From positions 327,501 through 391,500 of the forward strand of contig JALDNG010000093.1 in assembly GCA_024349245.1 (NCBI GenBank): a stretch of DNA of 64,000 bases, written 5' to 3'. Numbering within the stretch: position 1 is the first letter of the stretch; each line of letters opens with the position of its first letter. The DNA is from Neodontobutis hainanensis. Lineage: Eukaryota; Chordata; Actinopteri; Gobiiformes; Odontobutidae. Of this stretch, positions 24,286-35,158 are shown in pieces. Both the position numbers and the translations under genes were made by a program. The notes beneath the pieces are model-generated. The model ran no database searches, had not been told where the DNA came from, and was given only the letters and a program-made list of their open reading frames with translations.

Positions 24286-24558
24286 CATCCATCCATCCAT
24301 CTTCTACCGCTCATCCAGGGCCGGGTCGTGGGGGCAGCAGTCTAAGCAGAGACGGTCAGGCTTCCCTCTCCCCAGACACTTCCTCCAGCTCTTCCGGGGG
24401 GATACCAAGGCGTTCCCAGGCCAGCCGAGAGACATAGTCCCTCCAGCGTGTCCTAGGTCTTCCCCAAGGTCTCCTCCTGGTGGGACATGCCCAGAACACC
24501 TCCCTAGGGAGTCGTCCAGGAGGCATCCAAAACAGATGCCCGAGCCACCTCAGCTGGC
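24286..24558 (-). mobile_element. RTE/Rex-like LINE, 3' part of a split copy (family A)
   Basis: On the - strand it encodes the ORF2 C-terminus (RSQLRWLGHLF, PPGRLPREVF, RPRTRWRDYVSRLAWERLG). It ends in an (ATCC)n tail read as CATCCATCCATC at the low-coordinate edge. The 5' remainder lies at 26185-26890, beyond a nested LINE. I recognise the family from fish genomes; RTE/Rex assignment is likely but not certain. Confidence 0.8.
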
Positions 24559-26184
24559 TCCTCTTGATGTGGTCATTCCCCACAGCTTTCAAAGAGGCCC
24601 GCATCACACCACTACTAAAGAAATCCACTCTCAACCCTTCACTGTTAGAAAACTACAGACCGGTTTCCCTCCTTCCCTTTACTGCCAAAGCTCTGGAGCG
24701 AGTTGTGTTTAACCAGCTCTCCTCCTTTCTCACACGAAACAACCTCCTGGACCAGAACCAGTCTGGGTTCAAGAGCGGACATTCCACCAAAACTGCACTG
24801 CTCTCAGTCATCGAAGCCCTGAGACTGGCAAAGGCAACATCCAAGTCATCTGTACTCATCTTACTGGATCTGTCTGCTGCCTTTGACACCGTTAACCATC
24901 ACATCCTCTTGTCTTCTCTCAGGGCGATGGGTGTCTCTGGAATGGCATTGCAATGGTTCAAGTCTTACCTTTCAAATAGGTCATTCAGAGTATACTGGAG
25001 AAATGAGGTCTCTGAGCCCCAACATCTTAATACAGGGGTGCCTCAGGGCTCAGTGCTTGGACCGCTACTCTTTTCCTTATACATGACATCTCTTGGCTCT
25101 GTCATTCAGAAACATGGCTTTTCCTATCACTGCTGCAGATGACACTCAACTCCACTTGTCATTTCAACCTGATGATCCGACGGTCTCTGCTCGTGTCTCG
25201 GCGTGCCTGAGTGACATCTCACTTTGGATGCAGGACCATCACCTGCAGCTGAACCTTGGAAAAACAGAACTGCTTGTGATTCCTGCCAACCCAAAGACCC
25301 ACCACAACCTCTCCATTCAACTAGGCTCATCAACCATTACACCGTCCAGCACTGCCAGAAATCTGGGAGTGGTAATTGATGATCAACTAAACTTCACAAG
25401 TCATGTTGCCAGCACCCCCAGGTCCTGTAGATTCATCCTCTACAACATTAGGAAAATTAGACACTTCCTATCGGAGCACTCTACACAAATCCTAGTCCAG
25501 GGTCTTGTTTTGTCCAAACTGGATTATTGCAATGCTCTTCTGGCTGGACTCCCTGCCTGCACAACCAAACCTCTGCCGCTGATTCAGAATGCAGCGGCAA
25601 GAGTGGTCTTTAAAGAACCGAAGAGAGCGTATGTAACTCCTCTCTTCATTAGGTTACACTGGCTTTTGATGCCCGCATCAAGTTCAAAGCTATGCTCTTG
25701 GCCTACAAGACCACCACTGGCTCCGCCCCCTCATATCTTCACTCACTAAAACAGACCTATATTCCTACCAGAACCCTGCGCTCTGCTAATGAACAACGTC
25801 TGGTGGTACCATCCCAAAAAGGAAAAAAATCACTCTTACGCACTTTCTCTGGATCTGTTCCACATTGGTGGAATGATCTACTGCTGCTACAAGATCAGCA
25901 GATTCTGTAGCCATCTTTAAAAAAACGCTTGAAAACACATCTTTTCCGTCAACACCTGACTGACAAACACTGAATTCTACTTCCTTTCTATCGGTTCCTT
26001 TTCTAAAAAAAAAAAATTCTTATCCTTGGCTTTGATTACTGTGCTAGGTTTTTAACTGACTAGTTTTTTTGTGCACTTATGCTTTTTGTTACCTTGTGTT
26101 GTTGACATTGCTTCCATTGTTTTCCTCACTTGTAAGTCGCTTTGGATATTTAGCTATGCTAAATGACTAAATGTAAATGTAAAT
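24559..26184 (+). mobile_element. L2-like LINE (family B) with RT domain, nested insertion
   Basis: Encodes most of an ORF2 reverse transcriptase: ENYRPVSLLPF, DQNQSGFKSGHSTKTALL, LLDLSAAFDTVNHHILL, GVPQGSVLGPLLFSLYM, then ADDTQLHLSFQ in another frame and LGVVIDDQLNF. The frame shifts at about 25130 just before the catalytic ADD, so the copy is dead. The 3' end has TTGTAAGTCGCTTTGGAT and an ATGTAAATGTAAATG tail. It is 5'-truncated, with no endonuclease domain. It interrupts the family A LINE. Confidence 0.88.
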
Positions 26185-26890
26185 GGAGGAGCAGCGGCTC
26201 TACTTTGAGCTTCTCCCGAGTGACCGAGCTCCTCATCCTATCTCTAAGGGAGTCATTTTGGCCGCTTGTATCCGGGATCTTGTTCTTTCGGTCATGACCC
26301 AAAGCTCATGACCCAAAGCTCATGACCATAGGTGAGAGTAGAAACTTAGATTGACCGGTAAATCGAAAGCTTTGCCTTACAGCTCAGCTCCTTCTTCACC
26401 ACGACAGACCGGTACATCAACCGCATCACTGCAGAAGCTGCACCGATCCGTCAGTCAATCTCACGCTCCCTCCTTCCCTCACTCGTGAACAAGACAACAA
26501 GATACTTGAACTCCTCCACTTGAGGCAGGACCTCTCCACCAACCTGAAGGGGACAAGCCACCCTTTTCCGACTGAGAACCCTTGTCTCAGGCTTGGAGGT
26601 GCTCAGGGTGTATCTCATCCACCTCCGGCGCCGGACGGTTTGCCAGAATTTCTTTGAGGCCGACCAATAGTCTTTCTCCATGGCCTCACCAAACGCCTCC
26701 CAGACCCGTGTTTTTGCCTCCACAACCACCCGGGCTGCAGTCCGCTTGGCCTGCCGGTACCTATCAGCTGCCTCGGGAGTCCCACAAGCCAACCAGGCTC
26801 GGTAGGTCTCCTTCTTCAGCTTGACGGCATCCTTTACTTCCGGTGTCCACCACCAGGTTGCCGCCACGACAGGCACCGGATATGACAACT
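26185..26890 (-). mobile_element. RTE/Rex-like LINE, 5' part of the split copy (family A)
   Basis: Continues the element at 24286-24558. The - strand translation has WWTPEVKDAVKLKKETYRAW, AKTRVWEAFGEAMEKDYW and KKFWQTVRRRR, then jumps directly to late-RT sequence VGGEVLPQVEEFKYL and GRREREID. The main RT core is missing by an internal deletion. Confidence 0.82.
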
Positions 26891-26949
26891 AACAAAGTTA
26901 AGTCTGACAGAAAAGGGTCCGATGGCCGGCCAGCTATGGTTTGTTTTTA

Positions 26950-27575
26950 GGAGAAAATGAATAAATGACATTTGGAAAAACATTCATTACATTACAACAT
27001 TCCAGAAGTAGAAACAGAATGTGTTGTGGAAAAAGATGGGGGAAAAATAGGGCCTCAAAATCACATGAAAAACACCATGTACCTTAGGAGACATCTCAAG
27101 GCATTCCATAATGAAATTGAGGTAAGTCAAGAAATTAATGTAACGTTACCTTCTATTTTAGAAAGCTCATGCCTTTCACAAGGTTGGTTAAACCTGGTTA
27201 ATGTGTCTCATTTTAACATTAGCTTTAAACGTTAGCCACTGGAGCTGAAATTGACTGAGACAAACGTGTGTGACTAGCGTGTATATATTTGTCCTATGAG
27301 AGAGTGTAATGTGGGTTCTTCTACCTGACTGACTGACTCCAAGTGTACTAAAAAGAGACTAAAATACCATTTTACCATTTTTATTGAGTAAAACTAAACT
27401 AATAGTCATCACTTTTCATAAACTAAAACTAGACTAAAATGTAATTTTTTGTTGACTAAAACTAGACAAAAATAGACATGGATAATTCTGACAGCTTAAG
27501 AAATGAATAAAAAATGAAAATGACAGCTTCACACAAAGACTAGACTAAAACTAAAATTAAAACAGGCTGCCAAAA
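26950..27575 (+). mobile_element. hAT transposon relic with BED zinc-finger exon
   Basis: The frame at 26972 gives CVVEKDGGKI and NTMYLRRHLKAFHNEIE, the BED-finger pattern of hAT transposases. The second cysteine pair position is degraded (GPQN). A consensus donor GAG|GTAAGT follows at about 27122. The rest is ACTAAAACTA-rich DNA typical of hAT-derived internal deletion products. No catalytic domain remains. Confidence 0.65.
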
Positions 27576-27579
27576 TCAT

Positions 27580-28255
27580 TATTTATTTAGGCCCAACTTC
27601 TGGGTTCATTTAGGGGCTGGTAGTTAAACAAGAGCAGCTCATCCAAATATGACCTCATGCAAGAGGCAGAGGTTGTGTCTGAGAATAAACAAGTCCAAGT
27701 TTGAGTCCAAGCTGTAAAAGGCAAGTACTAGTCCCAGTCAAGACATTGAGGCTTACCCTCGAGTCGAGTCACAAGTAACCAAAATTAGCCTGATGACTTA
27801 AGTACTTTATATCTGCATATATATCAATATATTGTTTAATATGATATCTTAATTCTAACTTAACACACAGAAAACACCATCATTTGTTAAAAATAGTGCC
27901 TGCCTCAAAGCAAGAAGGTAAGTTCAAATCCCGGCCCACTCGAACATCTTCAGCCTTTCTGTAAGGAGTCTGCATGTCCTCCCTGATCGTGTCAGTGTCT
28001 ATGTTTAAATGTCAGTCCTACAATTAACTGGCCACTGTTCAGGGTGTACCAGGCCCAAAGTATTATAATTGGTAAAAAATGAATGAATTGTTTTAAATTT
28101 GAATGTGTTCCTAAACCCTATAGTTTCTAGCCAAACCTGTTTTAAATCCATAGCTAAGGTTCTGTTTGACACACTCTAAAAGGTTATTTATGTCACAAAC
28201 ATGAGAACACAAATGTGGGACAAGAGTAAAATTCCCAAAGTTTACTTTCCTAAGA
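27580..28255. repeat. Repeat-rich spacer with SINE-like piece
   Basis: 27690-27775 is rich in AAGTCC / GAGTCGAG words. 27893-28060 matches the repeat at 23.2-23.4 kb, with AAGTTCAAATCCCGGCC resembling a B box. No gene. Confidence 0.5.
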
Positions 28256-28513
28256 TGGATGAGATGTGCAGTGGTGGGCGGCAGGACAGGACTCAGCTTC
28301 ATGAGCAGGACACGGCTGGAGCAGGGTGAGAGTCTCAGATTCAAATAATACTGAAGTCCACTTGAAACTCACAATGAAGAAGAGTTGAGCCAAGCACATA
28401 TGCTGATCTGATTAAGGTCTGATTAACTGTGAGAGTTGAACCGGAGTCTTTATGGGTATTTTAATTGTAGATAGAAAGCAGGTGAGACACCCAATAGGTG
28501 TAAACTGAAAACA
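28256..28513 (-). repeat. 3' LTR of a Ty3/gypsy relic
   Basis: Matches the LTR at 30155-30487 over its length, with a gap in the middle. On the - strand it starts TGTTTTCA and ends CATCTCATCCA, the TG...CA form of an LTR. Confidence 0.75.
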
Positions 28514-30154
28514 CTGCCCAGCTAAGTCCAAAAACACACACCAGGGAGAGAGAGAGAGAGAGGAGAGAACACAGATCATGACCGTACCCCTTCCCCAACT
28601 CATCCCAATGGGAGCCTACTGGCGCTCCAGTCTTGCCAGGGTTGGACTGATGGAAGTCTCGGAAGAGGGAAAGATCAAGGATGGAACCTAGCAGTGCTCC
28701 TCTGGTCCATAGCATCCAGGATTCTCCAAACCGTGAAGGAAGGATAATCATTAATGACCTGGGCGGGCAGAGGGGGTCCGCCTGGAGAGCACAAGGGACT
28801 CTTGTGGACCGGCCTGAGCTGGAAAACATGGAAGGATGGAATGACGATGCATTTCCATAGATTTAGGCAATTTAAGCCTGACAGAAGTGGGGTTGATAAG
28901 GCTTTCAATAACAAAGGGGCAGATTGTAGCGAGGAGAAAGCTTTTTGGATTCCATTCATAGTGGAACGTCTTTAGAGGAACATCCTTAGAGGAACGTCCT
29001 TATAGAGCCAAAATCCTCTGACCCAGCGTGTAGGGTGGTAACGGAAGGGAGTGACGGTCAGCCACCAGCCCAGGGTAGATGGGAGATCCAAACCATCAGA
29101 TTCTGTGCCGCCATGCAACGCAGGGCTGCCTCCAGGTCCTGATTGGCTTCTTCTGACTGTTAGTTTGCGGATGGTACCCTGAGGACAGGTTGACCTTGGC
29201 ACCTAGCGCATTACAAAAAGACCTCCAGACTTGGGAGACAAACTGAGGTCCTCTGTTAGATACACTGTCACAAGGAATACCATGCAGGCGGACAGCACGT
29301 TGGGTTAGGAGGTAAGCAGTCTCCAGTGCAGTGGTAAGTTTTGGAAGTGCAATAAAATACACCGCCTTAGAAAAACGGTCGACAACAGTCATATCACCAT
29401 GTTACCTGCTGACTCGGCGAGTCCGGACACAAAGTCTAAGGCTATATGCAACCAAGGACGCGTTGGGATGGGCAGAGACTTCTTTCCCCAAGTGCAGACA
29501 AGCAGCAGCTATGTATGCTTTGATGTCAGCAGACAGCCACAAGAAATGGAGGGAGGCCATTTGACTATTTCCCTGGATGGCAAGCAAATCTCGAGGTGTG
29601 ACTGGGAACTTATCTCCAAAGATAACTTCCCAGCGTGCCTGTTGGGAGTTAAGGGGTTTGACACATTGTATGTAGGCAAGGTTTTTATGATCAGTCCACA
29701 CCAAAAATGGAAATTCCACTCCTCTAGTGCTGCCTTTACTGCCAATAGCTCTCAATCTACCACTGCATAATTCCGCACGCTGAGTGACAAATAGAAAGCG
29801 CAGGAGTGAAACTTGACATCAGAAGCTAAATGTTTGGATAGGACTGCACCCACTTTGCTGTTGGAGGTGTCTACCTCCACCCCAAACTGCTGGGAAGGGT
29901 CTCGATGGATGCCGAAGGGAATCTGTCCTTTTGTTCCAGGAAGGCCCTCTCCGCCTTCTCGGATCATGTAAACGGCACCTTAGTGGATGTGTGTCAAGTT
30001 AGGGGTGCTGCTACTTGTCCCAGATGGACATCAATAAAAGCTGGCAAAACCTCTGGAGCTGTTCAATCCAAAAGGCATCACCAAATTCAAAGTGACCAAG
30101 GGTCGCTTTGAAGCCCTCCTGTGTAACAGTCCCATGACAAAAGCTATTTTCGAG
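28514..30154 (-). mobile_element. Ty3/gypsy internal region (RNase H, integrase, chromodomain remains)
   Basis: On the - strand, in order: a fragment of the RT end (about 29967-29750, with KVGAVLSKHLASD), RNase H (about 29690-29600, WTDHKNLAYIQ and LNSQQARW), the integrase core (29392-29100, TVVDRFSKAVYFIAL, YHPQTN) and a chromodomain-like piece near 28790-28700 (PAQVINDYPSF). This order is the Ty3/gypsy chromovirus order. Gag, protease and most of RT are absent and several frames are broken. It is a dead relic. A GA-dinucleotide run sits at 28544-28560. Confidence 0.85.
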
Positions 30155-30487
30155 CTGGATGAGATGTGCAGCGTTGGGCGGCAGGATAGGACTTTGTTTG
30201 CAGGAGCAGGACACAGCTGGAGAAGGGTGAGAGTCTCAGATTACAATAATACTGTGGCTGAAGTCCACTGCAGAAAACACTGGGTGAAAACACACAATCA
30301 AAAACTTGAAACTCACAATGAGCAAGAGTTGAGCCAAGTACAAATGCCTGTCCAAAACAGTTCACCACAGAAGAAGGCCTGATGAACTGGTGAAGAGTGG
30401 CAGTTGAACTGGAGTCTTTATGGGTGTCTTGATTGTAGATGGAAAGCAGGTGAGATGTAATCAGCCTGCAGGTGTAAATTGAAAACA
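30155..30487 (-). repeat. 5' LTR of the Ty3/gypsy relic
   Basis: A 333-bp copy of the 28256-28513 repeat in the same orientation, bounded by TG...CA on the - strand. It holds about 75 bp missing from the other copy. No matching target duplication flanks the pair. Confidence 0.75.
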
Positions 30488-30519
30488 TGCCTATGCGACT
30501 TGTTCTCCGCCTCCATTGT

Positions 30520-31606
30520 CAATGTGGCCACTTGGAGTTGTGCGGCAATCCCGGAACCCGGGATGGACCCCGGAATTAAGGGATGCTGTGAAGCTGAAGA
30601 GGGAGTCCTACCGGGCTTGGATTGGCTTGTGGGACTCCTGACGCAGCCAAAGGGTACCGATCAAGCGGACTGCAGCTGTGTGTTTGTTGAGGCAAAAACT
30701 CGGGTCTGGGAGGAGTTTGGTGAGGCCTTGGAGAAGGACTATCAGTCGGCTTCGAAGAGATTCTGGAAAACCATCTGGCAAACCGTCCAACACTGTTTAT
30801 AGTGGAGGTCAGCAGATGTTGACCTCAACTGGGGATATTGTTAGACTGTGGATAGAATACTTCGAGGATCTCCTTAATCCCATTGACATGTCTTCCACTG
30901 AGGAAGCAGAGAACGAAGGCTCGGAAATGAACTTGACCATCACCCAGGCTGAAGTCAATGAGGTAGTTAAGAAGCTACTCAGTGGCAAGGCACCGGATGA
31001 AATCCGCCTCAAGTCTCTGGATGTTGCTGGATGTTGTGGCTGACATGCCTCTGCAACATTGAGTGGCAGTTGGGTACAGTACCTCTGGACTGGCACCGGG
31101 GTGGTGATGAGGGTGTGTACCAACTACAGGGGGATCACACTCCTCAGCCTCCCTAGGAAAGTCTATGCCAGGGTACTGGGGAAGAGAATTTGGCCAATGG
31201 TCAAATCTCAGATTCAGGAAGAACAATGACCAGTCGATCTACGTTCCTACTCTCACCTATGGTTATGAGGTGTGGGTCATGACCATAAGGACATATAGAG
31301 GAGCCAGCTGAGGCGGCTCGGGCATCTGTTCTGGATGCCTCCTGAACGCCTTCCCGGGTAGGTGTGCCGGGTGCATCCCACTGGGAGGAGGCCTTGGTGA
31401 ACACCTACAACATGCTGAAGGGACTATGTCTTTCAGCTGGGCTGGGAACGCTTTGGTATCCCCCCTGATGAGCTGGAGAAAGTGTCTAGGGAGAGGGAAG
31501 TCTGGGCGAATCTGCTTATACTGCTTCCCTTGCGACCTGGCCCTGGTTAAGAAAAATGGAATGGATGGAAGAAAATGAATGACAGGATGGCTGGATGGAT
31601 GGATAC
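30520..31606 (+). mobile_element. RTE/Rex-like LINE (family A), decayed copy
   Basis: The + strand translation shows VEAKTRVWEEFGEALEKDYQ and SASKRFWKT, then GGQQMLTSTGDIVRLWIEYF and KKLLSGKAPDE, the linker and early RT of the same family as 26185-26890. Later parts (GGCTCGGGCATCTGTTCTGG near 31315) match the C-terminus. Many frame breaks. It ends in a (GGAT)n tail at about 31560-31605. Confidence 0.82.
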
Positions 31607-31767
31607 ACATAATAATTTTTTACTACCAGTAGACATTACTTCCTTGTTGACATCAGTACGGACCAATGGGAGCGCTTCTTTTCCTGGAAGCAAACATATG
31701 ATTGACCACACACCTAATATTTTCATTAACTAAAATCTTTAATAACAAAGCTTAGGTGATGTCTTAT

Positions 31768-32460
31768 GGTCTAATTTTTTCACAGATAAATGTTCTAGAG
31801 TGAAACTGTTTTGATTTAGGTTTCAAAACACTGTCGTAAATAGTGAGCAGCATTATTCTGAGTCCACCTCCTCTGTTCAGAGAGGGCTTTTCCATTTTAA
31901 CAAAAATGGCTTTCTTCACACCTTTCTCAAACCATCTGGCCTCTCTGGCCAAAATTCAGACATTGCTGTCCTTAAAGGAATGTCCTTTCTCTTTGAGGTG
32001 GAGATGGACTGCAGACTCAGGTCCTCCAGGATTGGCTCTTCTGTGTTGATACATCCTCTTGTGAAACTGCTGTTTTGTTTCTCAAACCACTGTCACTGCA
32101 CTCTTTGAACTGCATAAACCACATTACTCTGGTTGTGCGAAGGGATCTTGTCTTCAGGATGGACCAGTTTTTGACGCAGAGTGTCCCCTAGTTTAAAGTG
32201 AACTGGAATGTTGTGTTTGTAGAAAATCCTTTTAAGTTTTTCAGATAAACCAGACACATAAGGGATAACGACATCATTCCCTTTTGTCCCTGGTTCCTGT
32301 CTGTTTGGTTTCTGTGTACTCTTGGTTTTGTTGAATGTCCATCTGGGGCATCCACAGCCTAATGACTCCAGGCTTGTGCTGCAGAGGGTGGTGGGAATCA
32401 AACAGCAAATATTGACCAATGTATGTTGGCTTCCTATAAACTTAATGCACATACACATAC
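31768..32460 (-). mobile_element. Penelope-like element fragment with GIY-YIG endonuclease region
   Basis: The - strand translation has SGLSEKLKRIFYKHNIPVHF, LRQKLVHPEDK, NVVYAVQ and, after frame breaks, WFEKGVKKAIFVKMEKPSLN followed by RGGGLR. This is the region between the RT and the GIY-YIG endonuclease of Penelope-like elements, plus the endonuclease's end. The GIY-YIG signature itself lies in a broken stretch. The RT is missing. Confidence 0.75.
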
Positions 32461-32759
32461 AGGGAAGATCTGGTTAAAGATAGAGGTTACAAGGGGTTAC
32501 TGGGGAACTAGGACAAAGGTTAGAAGAATGGTTGAGGCTCCACTAGAAGGAGGGGATCTTCTGTCCCCCTGAAGAGCAGTTGTAAATTGTGAACTGTCAT
32601 GTGAAAACTGTATAAAAAGCCAAGTTGGATTTGCAGACCTTTATTAGAGCTAGTGATAATCTACTCGGGTCATTTGTTGTTGTTACAATAAAGACTCAAT
32701 GGCATTGATTTTGTTGTGTGTTCATTAGTTTGTTGTGTTAGTTGTTGTACAACTGTTCT

Positions 32760-33928
32760 GAATGCTGGGTGTTCAGTATCAGACATGACACCTTACATCT
32801 CTTTTCCAGTGCTGCTTTGGTGTTTCTGTATTCTGATACAGACTGATCCCATGACTGATTCTCTAGTCATGGGAAGAGCAAAAGAATTGTCAATGGATTT
32901 GTGTGAAAAGGTAATTAAACTGTATAAAACAATAAAGGGATAGGTAATGTATCCAAGAAATGGAGAATGCCAATCACCAGTGTTCAAACTCTAATTAAGA
33001 AGTAGAAAAGGAAAATATTGGGTAGGCCAACAAACCTTTTAACCACAACTGCCAAGAAAATTGTTCGGGATACAAAACAAAACCTACAAATAACTTCAGC
33101 TGAAATATAGGACTCTCTGGCTGTTTCAAGATAAACAAAAGGTAGGCACTTGAAGAAAAATGGGCTGCATGGTCAAGAAAGCCATTACTATGCAAATGCA
33201 CAAAGCATCCCACTTACAATACACCAAATAGCACAGAGACAAGCCTCAAAACCTCTGGAACAAAGTCATTTGGACTAATGACACCAACATTTTACTTTTT
33301 AACAACAACCATAATAAACGTTACATTCAGTCAACAAGGCCTAGGATAAATGAATGTGACAATACTGGAGGAAAATTTGCACTCATCAGCCTGGATGCTC
33401 CGCATGAGGTGTACTTGGACGTTTCAATGTGAAAAGGATCCAAAGCACAAGGTCAAGTTGACCTGACTGGCTACAGCAGCATAAAGTGAAGGTTCTGGAC
33501 TGGCCATCTCAGTCTCTTGGCCTCAGTCTCCTGACCTCAATATCATTGAGCCACTCTGGAGAGATCTCAAACATGCAGTTCATGCAAGACAGCCCAAGAA
33601 TTTACAGGAACTGGGGGCTTTTTGCCAAAAAGAATGGGCAGCTTTACCATCTGAGAAAATAAAGAGCTTCATCCTCAACTACCACAAAAGATTTCAAGCT
33701 GTCATTGATGTTAAGGTGGCAATACATACATACATACTTTTGATCATGGTCATTTGGGTAGTTTCTGTTGTCATTATGATTTAAAAAGTGTAAACACAGA
33801 TGTATGATAATAAATGGCTTCACCCAACCATGAGTGAAAAAAGTTTGTATTCATATTCTCTAAAAAATGGCCAAAGAAAATATCACAAATTCTTCCAGGG
33901 TATGTAAACTTTTGAGCACAACTGTATA
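32760..33928 (+). mobile_element. Tc1/mariner transposon relic, copy 1
   Basis: ATG at 32869 starts a transposase-like N-terminus (KELSMDLCEKVIKLYKTIKG), then stops. Downstream are the recognisable Tc1 landmarks CCACAACTGCCAAGAAAATT, TGGACTAATGACACCAACAT and CCTCAATATCATTGAGCC. The right terminal repeat, with GGTATGTAAACTTTTGAGCA, ends near 33928. The left end is not evident. Inactive. Confidence 0.8.
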
Positions 33929-34700
33929 TAGAAATGTCTCAAGTAAAGCATTGTGGGAAAAAGTACAAGACGTTTTTGGGAAGTTGTTAACATAAAATAC
34001 GCGTCCCACAAATTAGGACTTTGTCCTGCATTTTGATTGGATAGATAATTGTATATGAAGGTGGGGTATGTTGTGGATTATATAAGACTTTATAATAATT
34101 GAACATTATCAAAAGGGCACTAAATAAGGAGAGGTTAGCCCAACAAGTGTAGCTTAACTACTAGCTGGGCACATGACAGGACTACTGGATGCTGGTGGAG
34201 TGAGTGCAGCTGATTTATAATTTTTTGTTAAGCTCTGGGCATGTGTCAATTGTATGGATCTCGACTTCATTTGCTGTTATTGTATTTTTGGTCAATGTCT
34301 GCAAGTGCATTCTTGCGTCTCAAGGGAAGTCTGCTTGGGTTGACGAAACTGCCAATGTGCAACACACCGAATGCTGCATTGTATCTTGTTGTTAACTCCC
34401 CTCTCCACATCGGGTTACCAAAGTTTTAATGGACATAGTTTACCACTGGCTTTTACCCTATCTCCTGACACGCTCAAACACCAATCCTGCAGACATTTAC
34501 CTGTCGCATGCTTCATATTTGAACACAAAAGTGAGAAGATATTGCGGACAAAACACCTTTAAGCAATTCATATTTACTCTTTTGGATGCAGAACACAATT
34601 ATAAGTGGTTAAAGAGATTTGTATCAATGACTAGTTTTAGCGTTGCATAAAAAGTGTCTTGTCTGGGGGAGTGAGGACTGAAAGGGTACGTCTAGAATGC
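33929..34700. other. Intergenic DNA, no feature supported
   Basis: Frames here overlap one another in several registers without any recognised domain. Nothing is assigned. Confidence 0.5.
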
Positions 34701-34719
34701 CACTCAGAGTGTGAACATG

Positions 34720-35158
34720 TTTGAAGGCGGCAGAAGCAGCCGATGAAGAGGAGGAGATAGCGAAGGAGGGCAAAGCCGCTGGAGGAGTGGAGGAGGGGTG
34801 TCTGCTCGAGCAGGAGAGGGGGGGGAGGGAGGAGAGACAAGCCCAGTGTGCACAATATTCATTCAAACTGACAGAGGCTGTGTGTGTCCTGGTTTGCACT
34901 TCCCATTCCCCCTCTTCGCCTATTCTCGCTCCGCGTCTCCTTTCTCTCTGTGCCAGACAGTCTGCAGTTTACAGCCGCCGCGAAAGGACACCCAGTGCCA
35001 ACTGGGAAGGAAGGGATAGATTGTGGGAAAGGAGGGATAGGGAGGGAAAGGAAAGTGGATTTAGATAAAGAGTGATAGAGGATGAAGTAGACAGAATAGC
35101 TGGGCTTTTGTTGGGAGGGGTTGAGTCAGGGGAATGCAGACATGGAGACGAGTAGAAG
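34720..35158 (+). other. Candidate first exon / promoter of the phospholipase transcript
   Basis: A GC- and purine-rich segment (G runs at 34815-34830, GGGA/GGAA runs at 35000-35055) ending in a consensus donor AAG|GTAAGT at 35158. It contains ATG at 35142, whose frame stays open through the exons at 41094 and 41717. The link to the downstream exons is inferred from splice sites and phase only; it could be the start of an unrelated transcript. Confidence 0.35.

Noticed and set aside
28544..28562. GA repeat as a regulatory element
   Set aside because: A plain microsatellite inside a retroelement relic.
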